A stretch of DNA of 48,259 bases from Bacteroidota bacterium (GTDB lineage Bacteria > Bacteroidota > Bacteroidia > Bacteroidales > JACABE01), in NCBI GenBank assembly GCA_013377005.1, contig JACABE010000031.1:1-48259 (forward strand), written 5' to 3'. Positions 26,416 to 34,330 of the stretch are shown one piece after another. Position 1 is the stretch's first letter, and every line of letters starts with the position of its first letter. A program made the translations under genes and the position numbers. The notes below the pieces were generated by a model, which was not told where the DNA came from, made no database searches, and saw only the letters and a list, made by a program, of their open reading frames with translations.

Positions 26416-26475
26416 ATCCTTTCGTTATCATTTTAAATAATCCCAATCAATTTACAAACAAAAAAACTATACAAT

Positions 26476-27852
26476 ATGAATTTACCATTTGCAGAATCAT
26501 ATAAAATAAAGATGGTTGAACCCATCAGAAGAAGTACAAGAGAAGAAAGAGAACAATGGATTAAAGAAGCTAAATATAATCTTTTTAACTTAAGAAGTGA
26601 TCATGTTTATATTGATTTACTCACAGATTCCGGAACAGGTGCGATGAGCGATCGTCAATGGAGTGAGATGATGCTCGGTGATGAAAGCTATGCTGGAGCT
26701 TCTTCTTATTTCAAAATGAAAGATGCCATAAAGAAAATTTTTGGATATGAATATTTTTTACCCACTCATCAGGGTAGAGCTGCCGAAAACGTGTTGTTTT
26801 CGGTATTGGTAAAAGAAGGAGATGTTGTTCCTGGCAATTCTCATTTCGATACAACCAAAGGTCACATTGAATTCCGCAAAGCTAAAGCTGTGGATTGCAC
26901 AATTGACGAAGCTTTTGATACTGAAATTTTACATCCTTATAAAGGAAATGTTGATCTCACAAAATTAGAAAACGTTTTAAAAACAGTACCTTCAGAAAAA
27001 ATTCCATTTATCATTATTACTATTACTTGTAATTCTTCAGGTGGGCAACCTGTTTCTATGGAGAATATGAGAGCTATCAGGAAAATGGCAGACCAATATG
27101 GAAAAATGGTAATTTTTGATTCTGCTCGCTTTGCTGAAAATGCTTACTTTATTAAAATGCGTGAAAAGGGGTATGAAAACAAAACAATTAAAGAAATTGT
27201 AGCTGAGATGTTTTCCTATGCTGATGCCATGACCATGAGCAGCAAAAAAGATGCAATTGTGAATATGGGCGGTTTTATTGCTATGCGTAGTGAAGAATTG
27301 TTCCGTAAAGCCAGTGTTTTCAATATTATGTTTGAAGGTTATATCACCTATGGCGGCATGTCAGGTCGCGACATGAATGCTTTAGCACAAGGACTGGATG
27401 AAGGAACCGAATTTGAAACTCTTGAAACCCGTATCAAACAAGTAGAATATTTAGGCGGCAGATTAGAGGAATTTGGGATTCCATTCCAAAAACCAGTTGG
27501 AGGACATGCTATTTTTGTTGATGCTAAAAGAATCCTCCCTAATCTTCCACAAGAGCAATTTATTGCTCAAACTTTAGGTGTTGAATTATATATTGAAGCA
27601 GGTATTCGTGGAGTTGAAATCGGAACGATATTAGCTGATAGGGATCCTGTTACCCGTGAAAACCGTTATCCTGCTTTAGAATTCTTACGTTTGGCAATTC
27701 CTCGACGAGTATATACTAATAACCATATGGATGTAATTGCCGTTGCGCTGAAAAATGTATTTGACCGCCGCAATGAGATTACTAAGGGCTTTGAAATAAT
27801 TTATGAAGCACCTATTATGCGACATTTCACGGTTGAATTAAAAAAAATATAA
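26476..27852 (+). CDS. tnaA: Tryptophanase
   Basis: PLP-dependent beta-eliminating lyase that splits tryptophan to indole, pyruvate and ammonia. Family motifs are IDLLTDSGTGAMSD (about 46-59), PTHQGRAAEN (96-105), FDTTKGH (124-130), DSARFAENAYFIK (215-227) and the PLP-lysine segment MSSKKD (Lys258 aligns with tyrosine phenol-lyase Lys257). The close relative tyrosine phenol-lyase has DATRCVENAY and MSGKKD at these places. DSARFAENAY and the EAFDTE segment favour tryptophanase, though specificity is inferred. The 458 residues are normal. It ends at a terminator and has a long leader. Confidence 0.9.
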   Translation: MNLPFAESYKIKMVEPIRRSTREEREQWIKEAKYNLFNLRSDHVYIDLLTDSGTGAMSDRQWSEMMLGDESYAGASSYFKMKDAIKKIFGYEYFLPTHQGRAAENVLFSVLVKEGDVVPGNSHFDTTKGHIEFRKAKAVDCTIDEAFDTEILHPYKGNVDLTKLENVLKTVPSEKIPFIIITITCNSSGGQPVSMENMRAIRKMADQYGKMVIFDSARFAENAYFIKMREKGYENKTIKEIVAEMFSYADAMTMSSKKDAIVNMGGFIAMRSEELFRKASVFNIMFEGYITYGGMSGRDMNALAQGLDEGTEFETLETRIKQVEYLGGRLEEFGIPFQKPVGGHAIFVDAKRILPNLPQEQFIAQTLGVELYIEAGIRGVEIGTILADRDPVTRENRYPALEFLRLAIPRRVYTNNHMDVIAVALKNVFDRRNEITKGFEIIYEAPIMRHFTVELKKI

Positions 27853-27874
27853 ACTTCACAAAATCGAATTATAT

Positions 27875-27910
27875 AAGACGATGCTGATTTAGTTTGGTAT
27901 CGTCTTTTTT
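27875..27910 (+). terminator. Rho-independent terminator of tnaA
   Basis: AAGACGAT (27875-27882) pairs with ATCGTCTT (27899-27906), followed by T's to 27910. It ends ten bases before the msrC start codon. Confidence 0.8.
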
Positions 27911-27919
27911 ACAATTATT

Positions 27920-28366
27920 ATGGGAAAATTAAAAAGATATGAACGAGTATATGATCAATTACAGCAATTATTGCTAAAAAGCGATGATAAAGAAGCTCGT
28001 ATGTGTACTATTACTGCGCTGCTTCATCATAAAATGGATCATTTTTTTTGGACAGGTTTTTATTGCTTACAGAATGAAAAATTAATAGTCAGAACATATC
28101 AAGGTTCGATTGCATGTATGGAACTACAAAAAGATATTGGGGTTTGTTGGGCGAGTATCAATAGCAATAAAACTATTGTAGTTCAGGATGTTGAGCAGTT
28201 TTCTGGTCATATTTCCTGCGATTCGCGTTCAAAGTCGGAAATTGTAGTCCCTTTACATGATAAAATCGGTAAAATAATTGGAGTTCTGGATGTTGATAGC
28301 AAAGAATTGAATTCCTTTGATCAATTAGATGCGTTTTGGTTGGAAAAAATAGTTAGCTTAATCTAA
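27920..28366 (+). CDS. msrC: Free methionine-(R)-sulfoxide reductase (GAF-domain MsrC)
   Basis: A single GAF domain of 148 residues that reduces free Met-(R)-sulfoxide using thioredoxin. The family's three redox cysteines are present: Cys66 in YQGSIACMEL, Cys76 in IGVCWAS and Cys100 in GHISCDSRSKSEIV, the diagnostic block. This separates it from cyclic-nucleotide-sensing GAF domains. The family usually has GVCG; here it is GVCW. It directly follows the tnaA terminator, and no promoter motif was seen in the short gap, so it may rely on readthrough. mntP lies 139 bases downstream. Confidence 0.88.
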   Translation: MGKLKRYERVYDQLQQLLLKSDDKEARMCTITALLHHKMDHFFWTGFYCLQNEKLIVRTYQGSIACMELQKDIGVCWASINSNKTIVVQDVEQFSGHISCDSRSKSEIVVPLHDKIGKIIGVLDVDSKELNSFDQLDAFWLEKIVSLI

Positions 28367-28478
28367 AAAATAGCAGAAACTACAAATCTGTAAGATTAAT
28401 TACTGTATTTGAAAAGTTAAGGTATGTTAAGTGTTTCTTCTTTTTTTTAATAAAAGTCTTTTAATTCTTATATTTAAT

Positions 28479-28486
28479 TAATTTTG
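28479..28486 (+). promoter_or_regulatory. Promoter -7 element of mntP
   Basis: TAATTTTG followed by CAG matches TAnnTTTG. The distance to the start (14-20 bases) implies a very short leader, too short for the manganese riboswitch that precedes mntP in some Proteobacteria. Confidence 0.5.
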
Positions 28487-28505
28487 CAGCCCAAAATTTT
28501 TGACC

Positions 28506-29063
28506 TTGAGTTTTTTAGAATTAATTTTAATTGCAATAGGCTTATCCATGGATAGCTTTGCAGTTTCGCTCACCAGCGGAACTTTACATTGTGTAACCCC
28601 TAAAAAAGGCTTGAAAATTGCATTGGTTTTTGCCTTATTTCAAGCTTTAATGCCTGTTCTCGGATGGTTACTTGGTAATATATTCAAAGACTTGATAGAA
28701 AAAGTTGATCATTGGATTGCCTTTTCACTACTATCTATTATCGGGTTAAAAATGATTATAGAAACATTCAAAAAGCCAGAAGAACGAAAATTTAATATTA
28801 ATAAAAACGCTGTATTGATTATGCTGGCAATTGCCACTACCATAGATGCTTTTGTTATAGGTATTAGTTTCGGTTTTTTAGAAGTTTCTATCTTAAAAGC
28901 CTCTATTATAATTGGTATAGTTACTTTTATTATTTCTTACGGCGGGATTTGTTTAGGAAAATTAAATCGCTTTATCAAACCTCGCACTGCTGAATTAATT
29001 GGTGGATTGGTGTTGATTATTATAGGATTAAAAATATTAATAGAACACAATAAATTAATATAA
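28506..29063 (+). CDS. mntP: Manganese efflux pump MntP
   Basis: Inner-membrane Mn(II) exporter with six transmembrane helices. The family's conserved acidic motifs are visible: GLSMDSFAVSLTSG near the N-terminus and TTIDAFVIGISFG in the second half, reflecting an internal repeat. Length is 185 residues. There is no ATG; I chose TTG at 28506 because the product then starts MSFLEL, as family members do, and because the promoter at 28479-28486 leaves more leader than for TTG at 28500. Confidence 0.92.
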   Translation: MSFLELILIAIGLSMDSFAVSLTSGTLHCVTPKKGLKIALVFALFQALMPVLGWLLGNIFKDLIEKVDHWIAFSLLSIIGLKMIIETFKKPEERKFNINKNAVLIMLAIATTIDAFVIGISFGFLEVSILKASIIIGIVTFIISYGGICLGKLNRFIKPRTAELIGGLVLIIIGLKILIEHNKLI

Positions 29064-29141
29064 ACAAACACTTTGGTAAACTTATAATCATAGATATTGT
29101 TATAATTGTCCAAAGATTTATCAATAGAAAAAAATATCATT

Positions 29142-30506
29142 ATGTTTAAAAGATTTTTTAGCTTTCTTGCTATCATTTTTATCATTCAATATTTAGTAAT
29201 CGCCCAAATCCCAACAGGATACTATAATTCTGCAACTGGAACTGGAGCAACACTTAAAACACAATTATACAATATAATAAAAGGTCATACAGATATGGGG
29301 TATGGGGGTCTATATACCTGTTATACAACTACTGATAATTTACCTTCAGGCAAAGTTTGGGATATGTATTCCTTAAAAGCTGATGGAACTGCAAATTATT
29401 GGTTTACAAATTCAGCTAGTAGTTCTAATCAATGTGGAAATTACAATAGTGAAGGTGATTGTTATAACAGAGAACATTCATTTTGCGACAGTTGGCTTGG
29501 ACAGGCATCTCCACAAAGATCGGATTTATTTCATGTATACCCAACGGATGGATATGTAAACAATCGTAGAAATAATTACCCTCATGGTAAAGTAGGAACT
29601 GTAACTTGGACATCTTCCAATGGCAGCAAACTTGGTAGTTCTGATCCAACGACAGGCTATTCAGGGACTGTTTTTGAACCTATTGATAGTTTTAAAGGTG
29701 ATTTTGCAAGAAGTTATTTTTATGTAGCCACTCGTTATGAAAATTTAATTGCCGGATGGGCTAGTAATACAGGTGCCGGAGAACTTTTAGCAGGAAATTC
29801 TTTTCCTGCTTTTAAAACATGGTTTATTAATTTAATGATGCAATGGCATACACAAGACCCTGTTAGTGCAAAAGAAATTAATCGAAACAATGCCGTTTAT
29901 GCATATCAACACAATCGAAATCCGTATATTGACCATCCTGAATATGTTAGTTTGGTTTGGGGTAGTGGAACTTTAATTTTAGTTAATTCTATTACAGTTC
30001 AAGGTCAAGGTGGGGCTACTTCTATTTCTGCTCAAGGTGGAACTTTGCAAATGTCGGCAACTGTTTTGCCTTCTAATGCTTCAAACAGCACTTTTACCTG
30101 GTCGGTAAAAAACCCAAAAGCTACAATTAATACCAGTGGAATTCTCACGGCTGTGAGCGATGGTATTGATACTGTACTTGCCACTGCTAATGATGGTTCA
30201 GGTATTGTTGGAATGAAAGCAATTAATATTTCTAACCAAGGCAATGGAATTAGCAACTTTATTTATCAAACAAATAATGTTAGCATTTTCCCAAACCCAG
30301 CTAATGATGACTTGAATATTGAAATTAAAAATGGAGCTTTAATTCCTGAAAAATTAAGTATTTTTGATATTAGAGGGCGTGTTATTTTTCAATTATATGA
30401 TTTAAAATCGTTTAATAAAATTGATATTTCTAATTTGGATAAAGGGTTGTATTTTGTTGTTTTAAGTAAATATAACCAACAAATTACGTATAAAATAATA
30501 AAATAA
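29142..30506 (+). CDS. Secreted endonuclease I with Ig-like (BIG2) and T9SS type-A sorting domains, copy 1
   Basis: Extracellular DNA/RNA endonuclease of the EndA/Vvn family. From the ATG at 29142 it has 454 residues. A signal peptide (1-21, ending IAQ) is followed by the endonuclease I domain (about 25-270) with the catalytic-region motif CYNREHSF and DLFHVYPTDGYVNNRR, a BIG2-like Ig domain (about 285-365), and a type-A T9SS C-terminal domain (from SIFPNPANDDLNI to the end). The open frame extends 12 codons upstream to a TTG, rejected because the signal peptide would be displaced. The paralogue at 30513 starts six bases after its stop. Confidence 0.92.
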   Translation: MFKRFFSFLAIIFIIQYLVIAQIPTGYYNSATGTGATLKTQLYNIIKGHTDMGYGGLYTCYTTTDNLPSGKVWDMYSLKADGTANYWFTNSASSSNQCGNYNSEGDCYNREHSFCDSWLGQASPQRSDLFHVYPTDGYVNNRRNNYPHGKVGTVTWTSSNGSKLGSSDPTTGYSGTVFEPIDSFKGDFARSYFYVATRYENLIAGWASNTGAGELLAGNSFPAFKTWFINLMMQWHTQDPVSAKEINRNNAVYAYQHNRNPYIDHPEYVSLVWGSGTLILVNSITVQGQGGATSISAQGGTLQMSATVLPSNASNSTFTWSVKNPKATINTSGILTAVSDGIDTVLATANDGSGIVGMKAINISNQGNGISNFIYQTNNVSIFPNPANDDLNIEIKNGALIPEKLSIFDIRGRVIFQLYDLKSFNKIDISNLDKGLYFVVLSKYNQQITYKIIK

Positions 30507-30512
30507 ATTATC

Positions 30513-31838
30513 ATGGTAAAAAGATTTTACAGCTTTCTTGCAATCATATTTATCATTCAATATGTTGCAATTGCTCAAATCCCTACGGGATACTATAATT
30601 CAGCCAATGGTTTAACAGGTGCTCAACTTAAAACGGCACTACATTTAATAATAAGAAATCATACCCAAAGAACTTACGCTAATTTATGGACAGATTTTCA
30701 AACAACAGACAAAAAATCTAATGGTAAAGTTTGGGATATGTATTCCAATTGTGATTTTACATTTGTTACCCAACAGGATGGAGGTTCTGGCGGAACTGTT
30801 GAATGTCAGTTTTATAATAGAGAACATTCAATGCCAAACAGTTGGTGGGGTGGAACTCAGGATACTATGTATACAGATTTATTTCATTTAGTTCCTACCG
30901 ACAAATATGTTAATAATGCAAGAGGAAATTCATGTTTTGGGCAAGTAACAGTTCCAAGTCAAACATTTTTAAACGGTGGAAAAATTGGACCATGTTCATT
31001 TCCGGGATATACAGGAACCGTGTTCGAGCCAACTGATAGTTTTAAAGGCGATTTTGCCAGAAATTATTTTTATTTGGCTACTCGTTACGAAAATAAAATT
31101 GGTTCGTGGAGTTCGGATATGCTTGCAGGAAATTCATTTCCTGTTTTTACAACTTGGGCTAAAAATTTATTATTATCATGGAATACAATAGATCCAGTTA
31201 GCCAAAAAGAAATTGATAGAAATAATGCCGTATATGGGATTCAACACAACAGGAATCCATTCATTGATCATCCTGAGTATGTTAATTTAATCTGGGGTGG
31301 AGGAACTTTAATCTTAGTGAATTCTATTACTATTCAAGGTCAAGGTGGGATTACTTCTATATCTTCACAAGGTGGAACTTTACAAATGTCTGCATCAGTT
31401 TTGCCTTCCAACGCAACCAATAGCACTTATACGTGGTCGGTAAAGAATTCAACTGCTACTATTAATTCTACGGGATTACTCACTGCAATCAGCGATGGTA
31501 TTGATACTGTAGTTGCTACAGCTAATGATAGTTCAGGGGTAAAAGGTATTTTAGCCATCAGTATTTCTAATCAGGGCAGTGGAATCAATTACATTGATTT
31601 GTCAGACAAAGTGGCTGTTTACCCAAATCCTGCTGTTGATGAATTAAATGTTGATATCAAAAAAATGCAACTACTCCCTGACAATATAACTATTACCGAT
31701 ATTAGAGGGAAAATGATTTATCAACTAACAAAAGTATCCAATCACCAAAAAATTGGTGTCGCTGAACTTGAAAAAGGAATGTATTTCATTACGATTAGTG
31801 GGAAAAATTGTAAATCAGTATTTAAGTTTATACGATAA
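30513..31838 (+). CDS. Secreted endonuclease I with Ig-like (BIG2) and T9SS type-A sorting domains, copy 2
   Basis: Tandem paralogue of the preceding gene with the same architecture over 441 residues: signal peptide (1-21), endonuclease I domain (FYNREHSMPNSWWGG, DLFHLVPTDKYVNNARGN), BIG2-like domain and T9SS C-terminal domain (from AVYPNPAVDELNV to the end). The N-terminal signal, the Ig linker and the ITSISSQGGTLQMSA region are nearly identical between copies, whereas the nuclease domain has diverged. Copy 2 has a Trp-rich active-site loop. Both would exit through SprA. Its stop codon overlaps the queD start by one base. Confidence 0.92.
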   Translation: MVKRFYSFLAIIFIIQYVAIAQIPTGYYNSANGLTGAQLKTALHLIIRNHTQRTYANLWTDFQTTDKKSNGKVWDMYSNCDFTFVTQQDGGSGGTVECQFYNREHSMPNSWWGGTQDTMYTDLFHLVPTDKYVNNARGNSCFGQVTVPSQTFLNGGKIGPCSFPGYTGTVFEPTDSFKGDFARNYFYLATRYENKIGSWSSDMLAGNSFPVFTTWAKNLLLSWNTIDPVSQKEIDRNNAVYGIQHNRNPFIDHPEYVNLIWGGGTLILVNSITIQGQGGITSISSQGGTLQMSASVLPSNATNSTYTWSVKNSTATINSTGLLTAISDGIDTVVATANDSSGVKGILAISISNQGSGINYIDLSDKVAVYPNPAVDELNVDIKKMQLLPDNITITDIRGKMIYQLTKVSNHQKIGVAELEKGMYFITISGKNCKSVFKFIR

Positions 31839-32293
31839 TGTCAAAAATAAGAATTACCAAAGAATTCAAATTTGAAAGTGCCCATGCTTTATTAGGTTAT
31901 GATGGTCCATGTAAAAATATACATGGACATTCATATAATATGGCTGTAACTGTAATCGGGCAACCTATTGAAGATCCTACTTCGCCTAAAAACGGTATGG
32001 TTTTGGATTTTGGTATTTTGAAACAAATTGTAAATGATTGTATTGTAAAACCATTCGATCATGCGCTGGTATTGAATGCAGAAACCAAGAATGTGAATAC
32101 TATAGAAGTTAAATCATTGTCCGAAAAATTAATTCTGGTTAATTACCAACCAAGCTGTGAAAACTTTTTAATTGACTTTGCAAAAAGAATTAAAGAGAGA
32201 TTACCTGAGAATATTCAACTTTTTTGCATTCGATTAAATGAAACATCTAATTCTTATGCAGAATGGCATGCTTCTGATAATGAATTAAAATAA
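31838..32293 (+). CDS. queD: 6-carboxytetrahydropterin synthase (QueD)
   Basis: Converts dihydroneopterin triphosphate to 6-carboxytetrahydropterin in queuosine biosynthesis. Zinc ligands are His15 (ESAHAL) and His29/His31 (NIHGHSY). Catalytic Cys25 precedes the HGH with the CX3HGH spacing of QueD. The PSCENFLIDFAKRI stretch matches the family PTxEN motif, and RLNETSNSYAEW the C-terminal Glu motif. The 151 residues are normal or slightly long. Its ATG shares one base with the stop of the secreted nuclease gene, implying translational coupling to an unrelated gene. No other queuosine gene is in the window. Confidence 0.9.
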   Translation: MSKIRITKEFKFESAHALLGYDGPCKNIHGHSYNMAVTVIGQPIEDPTSPKNGMVLDFGILKQIVNDCIVKPFDHALVLNAETKNVNTIEVKSLSEKLILVNYQPSCENFLIDFAKRIKERLPENIQLFCIRLNETSNSYAEWHASDNELK

Positions 32294-32386
32294 CTTTTGT
32301 TATGGATTTCTATATTTATATCATTACTTGATAAGATATTCAAACAACTTAACTCTATATCAAAGAAGTGTTCTGAATAATTTTCC

Positions 32387-32905
32387 TTAAACGGGCTTGT
32401 TTAAGATATCCAATAAATCTTTTTCCAAACTATTCATTGGAGCTTCTACTATTCTTCCAATTTCTTTATTTTTTCGATAAATGATAAAAGTGGGAACTTT
32501 TTGAATATTGTTTTTGCCTTTTTCGAAATTTTCTGCATTAAAGAAATGATCTAAGCATAAAATATTTATTTTCTTAGTTTTGTATTTAAGGACATCCAGA
32601 ATTTTAATAAACCTTGAAACCTGTTCTTTGCTGTCACCACACCATGTTCCCATTACAATTTCAAATTTTATTTTCTTTATTTTTGAACGAAGTAAAGTAA
32701 TAGTAATGCTATCAGGTATATAATATTTATATTCATCTTTAAAAACAAGCCCAAAAGAATCAGTTTTTAATCCTTCTATATTACAATACCCAATTAAAAT
32801 TTCTTTATTTGTTTTTGTATCAATGATTTTTTTATTCAGTGTCTGAGCCTGCAAATTTAATGTCATACAAAAACACAGAATAATATTGATTAATATTTTT
32901 TTCAT
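32387..32905 (-). CDS. Secreted thioredoxin-like protein with a single-cysteine active site
   Basis: From the ATG at 32905 the protein has 172 residues with a signal peptide (1-21, ending QAQ). A thioredoxin fold is indicated by the active-site-like segment GTWCGDSKEQ and the cis-Pro motif KVPTFIIYR. The usual second cysteine of CXXC is replaced (WCGDS), so it may be a monothiol protein or act in thiol binding rather than dithiol exchange. The open frame extends 15 codons upstream, but those codons overlap a promoter -7 element and the murA terminator, so the internal ATG is chosen. It is convergent with queD. Confidence 0.75.
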   Translation of the reverse strand: MKKILINIILCFCMTLNLQAQTLNKKIIDTKTNKEILIGYCNIEGLKTDSFGLVFKDEYKYYIPDSITITLLRSKIKKIKFEIVMGTWCGDSKEQVSRFIKILDVLKYKTKKINILCLDHFFNAENFEKGKNNIQKVPTFIIYRKNKEIGRIVEAPMNSLEKDLLDILNKPV

Positions 32906-32926
32906 AAAGTTTAGAATTAAACAGCA

Positions 32927-32934
32927 CAAAATTA
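32927..32934 (-). promoter_or_regulatory. Promoter -7 element of the thioredoxin-like gene
   Basis: Minus-strand TAATTTTG followed by TGC matches TAnnTTTG. It lies directly after the murA terminator and 22 bases before the ATG at 32905, which fixes the start. Confidence 0.5.
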
Positions 32935-32935
32935 T

Positions 32936-32964
32936 AAAAGCTTCTTTCAAATGAAGAAGCTTTT
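32936..32964 (-). terminator. Rho-independent terminator of murA
   Basis: An 11-base inverted repeat (32936-32946 with 32954-32964; AAAAGCTTCTT arms) with a seven-base loop. On the minus strand it is followed by a T-rich tail. It lies about 40 bases past the murA stop. Confidence 0.8.
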
Positions 32965-33005
32965 AAGTTAATAATTTCATAAATAACTATTTGTTGAATA
33001 AAGTA

Positions 33006-34310
33006 TTATACACGTTTAATATCAGCGCCCAAAAGTCTCAAGCGTTCATCTATTTGTTGATAACCACGATCAATTTGCTCAATGTTGTGAATGATACTTT
33101 TACCTTGAGCAGAAAGAGCTGCAATTAATAATGCAACACCGGCTCTAATATCTGGCGAAATCATTTCGATACCACGTAATGGGTATTGATGATCTAAACC
33201 AATAACAGTGGCACGGTGTGGGTCGCAAAGGATAATCTGAGCACCCATATCAATTAGTTTGTCAACAAAAAACAAACGACTCTCAAACATTTTTTGATGA
33301 ATTAAAACACTGCCTTTGGCTTGTGTGGCTACTACCAATGCGATACTTATTAAGTCAGGAGTAAACCCTGGCCAAGGTGCATCAGAAACAGTCATAATAG
33401 AACCATCCATAAAGTGTTCAATTTCATAGTGATCTTGTTGTTGTACAATGATATCATCGTTTTCATTAAGAATAGATATACCTAATCTGCGAAATACTTC
33501 TGGAATAACGCCAAGAAATTGATAATTTACATTTTTAATTGTAATTTGAGAATGAGTCATTGCAGCTAATCCAATAAAACTGCCTACTTCAATCATATCA
33601 GGAAGGAGTGTATGAACACAACTATGCATTTCTCTAACGCCTTCAATAGTCAAAAGATTAGAACCAACGCCTTCAATCTTTGCACCCATACGGTTGAGCA
33701 TATTGCAGAGTTGTAATAAATAGGGTTCGCATGCAGCATTAAAAATAGTGGTTTTCCCTTTAGCCATCACTGCAGCCATCACAATATTAGCAGTTCCTGT
33801 TACAGAAGCTTCATCAAGCAACATATAACAACCTTCAAGTTTTGAAGCATCAATCTGATAAGATTTACTAAAATTATCATAATTAAATTTTGCTCCTAAT
33901 TTTTCAAATCCGATAAAATGGGTATCTAAGCGACGGCGGCCTATCTTATCGCCTCCTGGTTGTGGAATATAAGCTTTCCCAAATCTGGCAAGTAAGGGAC
34001 CTACTATCATTACAGATCCTCTTAATGAGGCTGCTTTAATTTTGAATTCGTCAGTCTTTAGGTATTCTAGATTAACTTGATCGGCTTGAAATGTATATTG
34101 CTCTTTGGATGTTTTTTCTATTTTTACTCCCATTTCGCCTAACAACTCAATGAGTTTGTTAACATCTCTAATGTCAGGAATATTGCTGATAATAACTTTT
34201 TCTGAAGTAAGTAATACTGCACAAATTACTTGAAGAGCTTCATTTTTAGCACCCTGAGGCGTAATCTCTCCATGCAACCTATTACCACCTATAATTTCAA
34301 ATGAACTCAT
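33006..34310 (-). CDS. murA: UDP-N-acetylglucosamine 1-carboxyvinyltransferase (MurA)
   Basis: First committed step of peptidoglycan synthesis: transfers enolpyruvate from PEP to UDP-GlcNAc. EPSP-synthase-like fold of 434 residues. Motifs include GAKNEALQ (Lys22, Asn23), AASLRGSVM, PGGDKIGRRRLDTHF (118-132), DEASVTGTANI and DIRAGVALLIAA. The residue matching E. coli Cys115 (PGGCTIG) is Asp121. Asp at this place is known in naturally fosfomycin-insensitive MurA, for example from mycobacteria and Chlamydia, so this enzyme is probably fosfomycin-insensitive. It lies 20 bases downstream of the DUF4290 gene and probably shares its transcript. Confidence 0.95.
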   Translation of the reverse strand: MSSFEIIGGNRLHGEITPQGAKNEALQVICAVLLTSEKVIISNIPDIRDVNKLIELLGEMGVKIEKTSKEQYTFQADQVNLEYLKTDEFKIKAASLRGSVMIVGPLLARFGKAYIPQPGGDKIGRRRLDTHFIGFEKLGAKFNYDNFSKSYQIDASKLEGCYMLLDEASVTGTANIVMAAVMAKGKTTIFNAACEPYLLQLCNMLNRMGAKIEGVGSNLLTIEGVREMHSCVHTLLPDMIEVGSFIGLAAMTHSQITIKNVNYQFLGVIPEVFRRLGISILNENDDIIVQQQDHYEIEHFMDGSIMTVSDAPWPGFTPDLISIALVVATQAKGSVLIHQKMFESRLFFVDKLIDMGAQIILCDPHRATVIGLDHQYPLRGIEMISPDIRAGVALLIAALSAQGKSIIHNIEQIDRGYQQIDERLRLLGADIKRV

Positions 34311-34330
34311 TTCTGAAATAGTTTTAAACG

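Larger units (their letters stand above)
26112..26475. other. Divergent intergenic region between the M64 peptidase and tnaA
   Basis: These 364 bases hold two back-to-back promoter elements (26273-26280 minus, 26304-26311 plus) and a tnaA leader of about 155 bases. The leader contains a 26-codon open frame and two hairpins. The remaining bases (26112-26270) are AT-rich with nothing recognisable. Confidence 0.5.

Noticed and set aside
28367-28505. Manganese riboswitch (yybP-ykoY) before mntP
   Set aside because: The predicted transcript start lies within about 20 bases of the start codon and no matching paired elements were seen.
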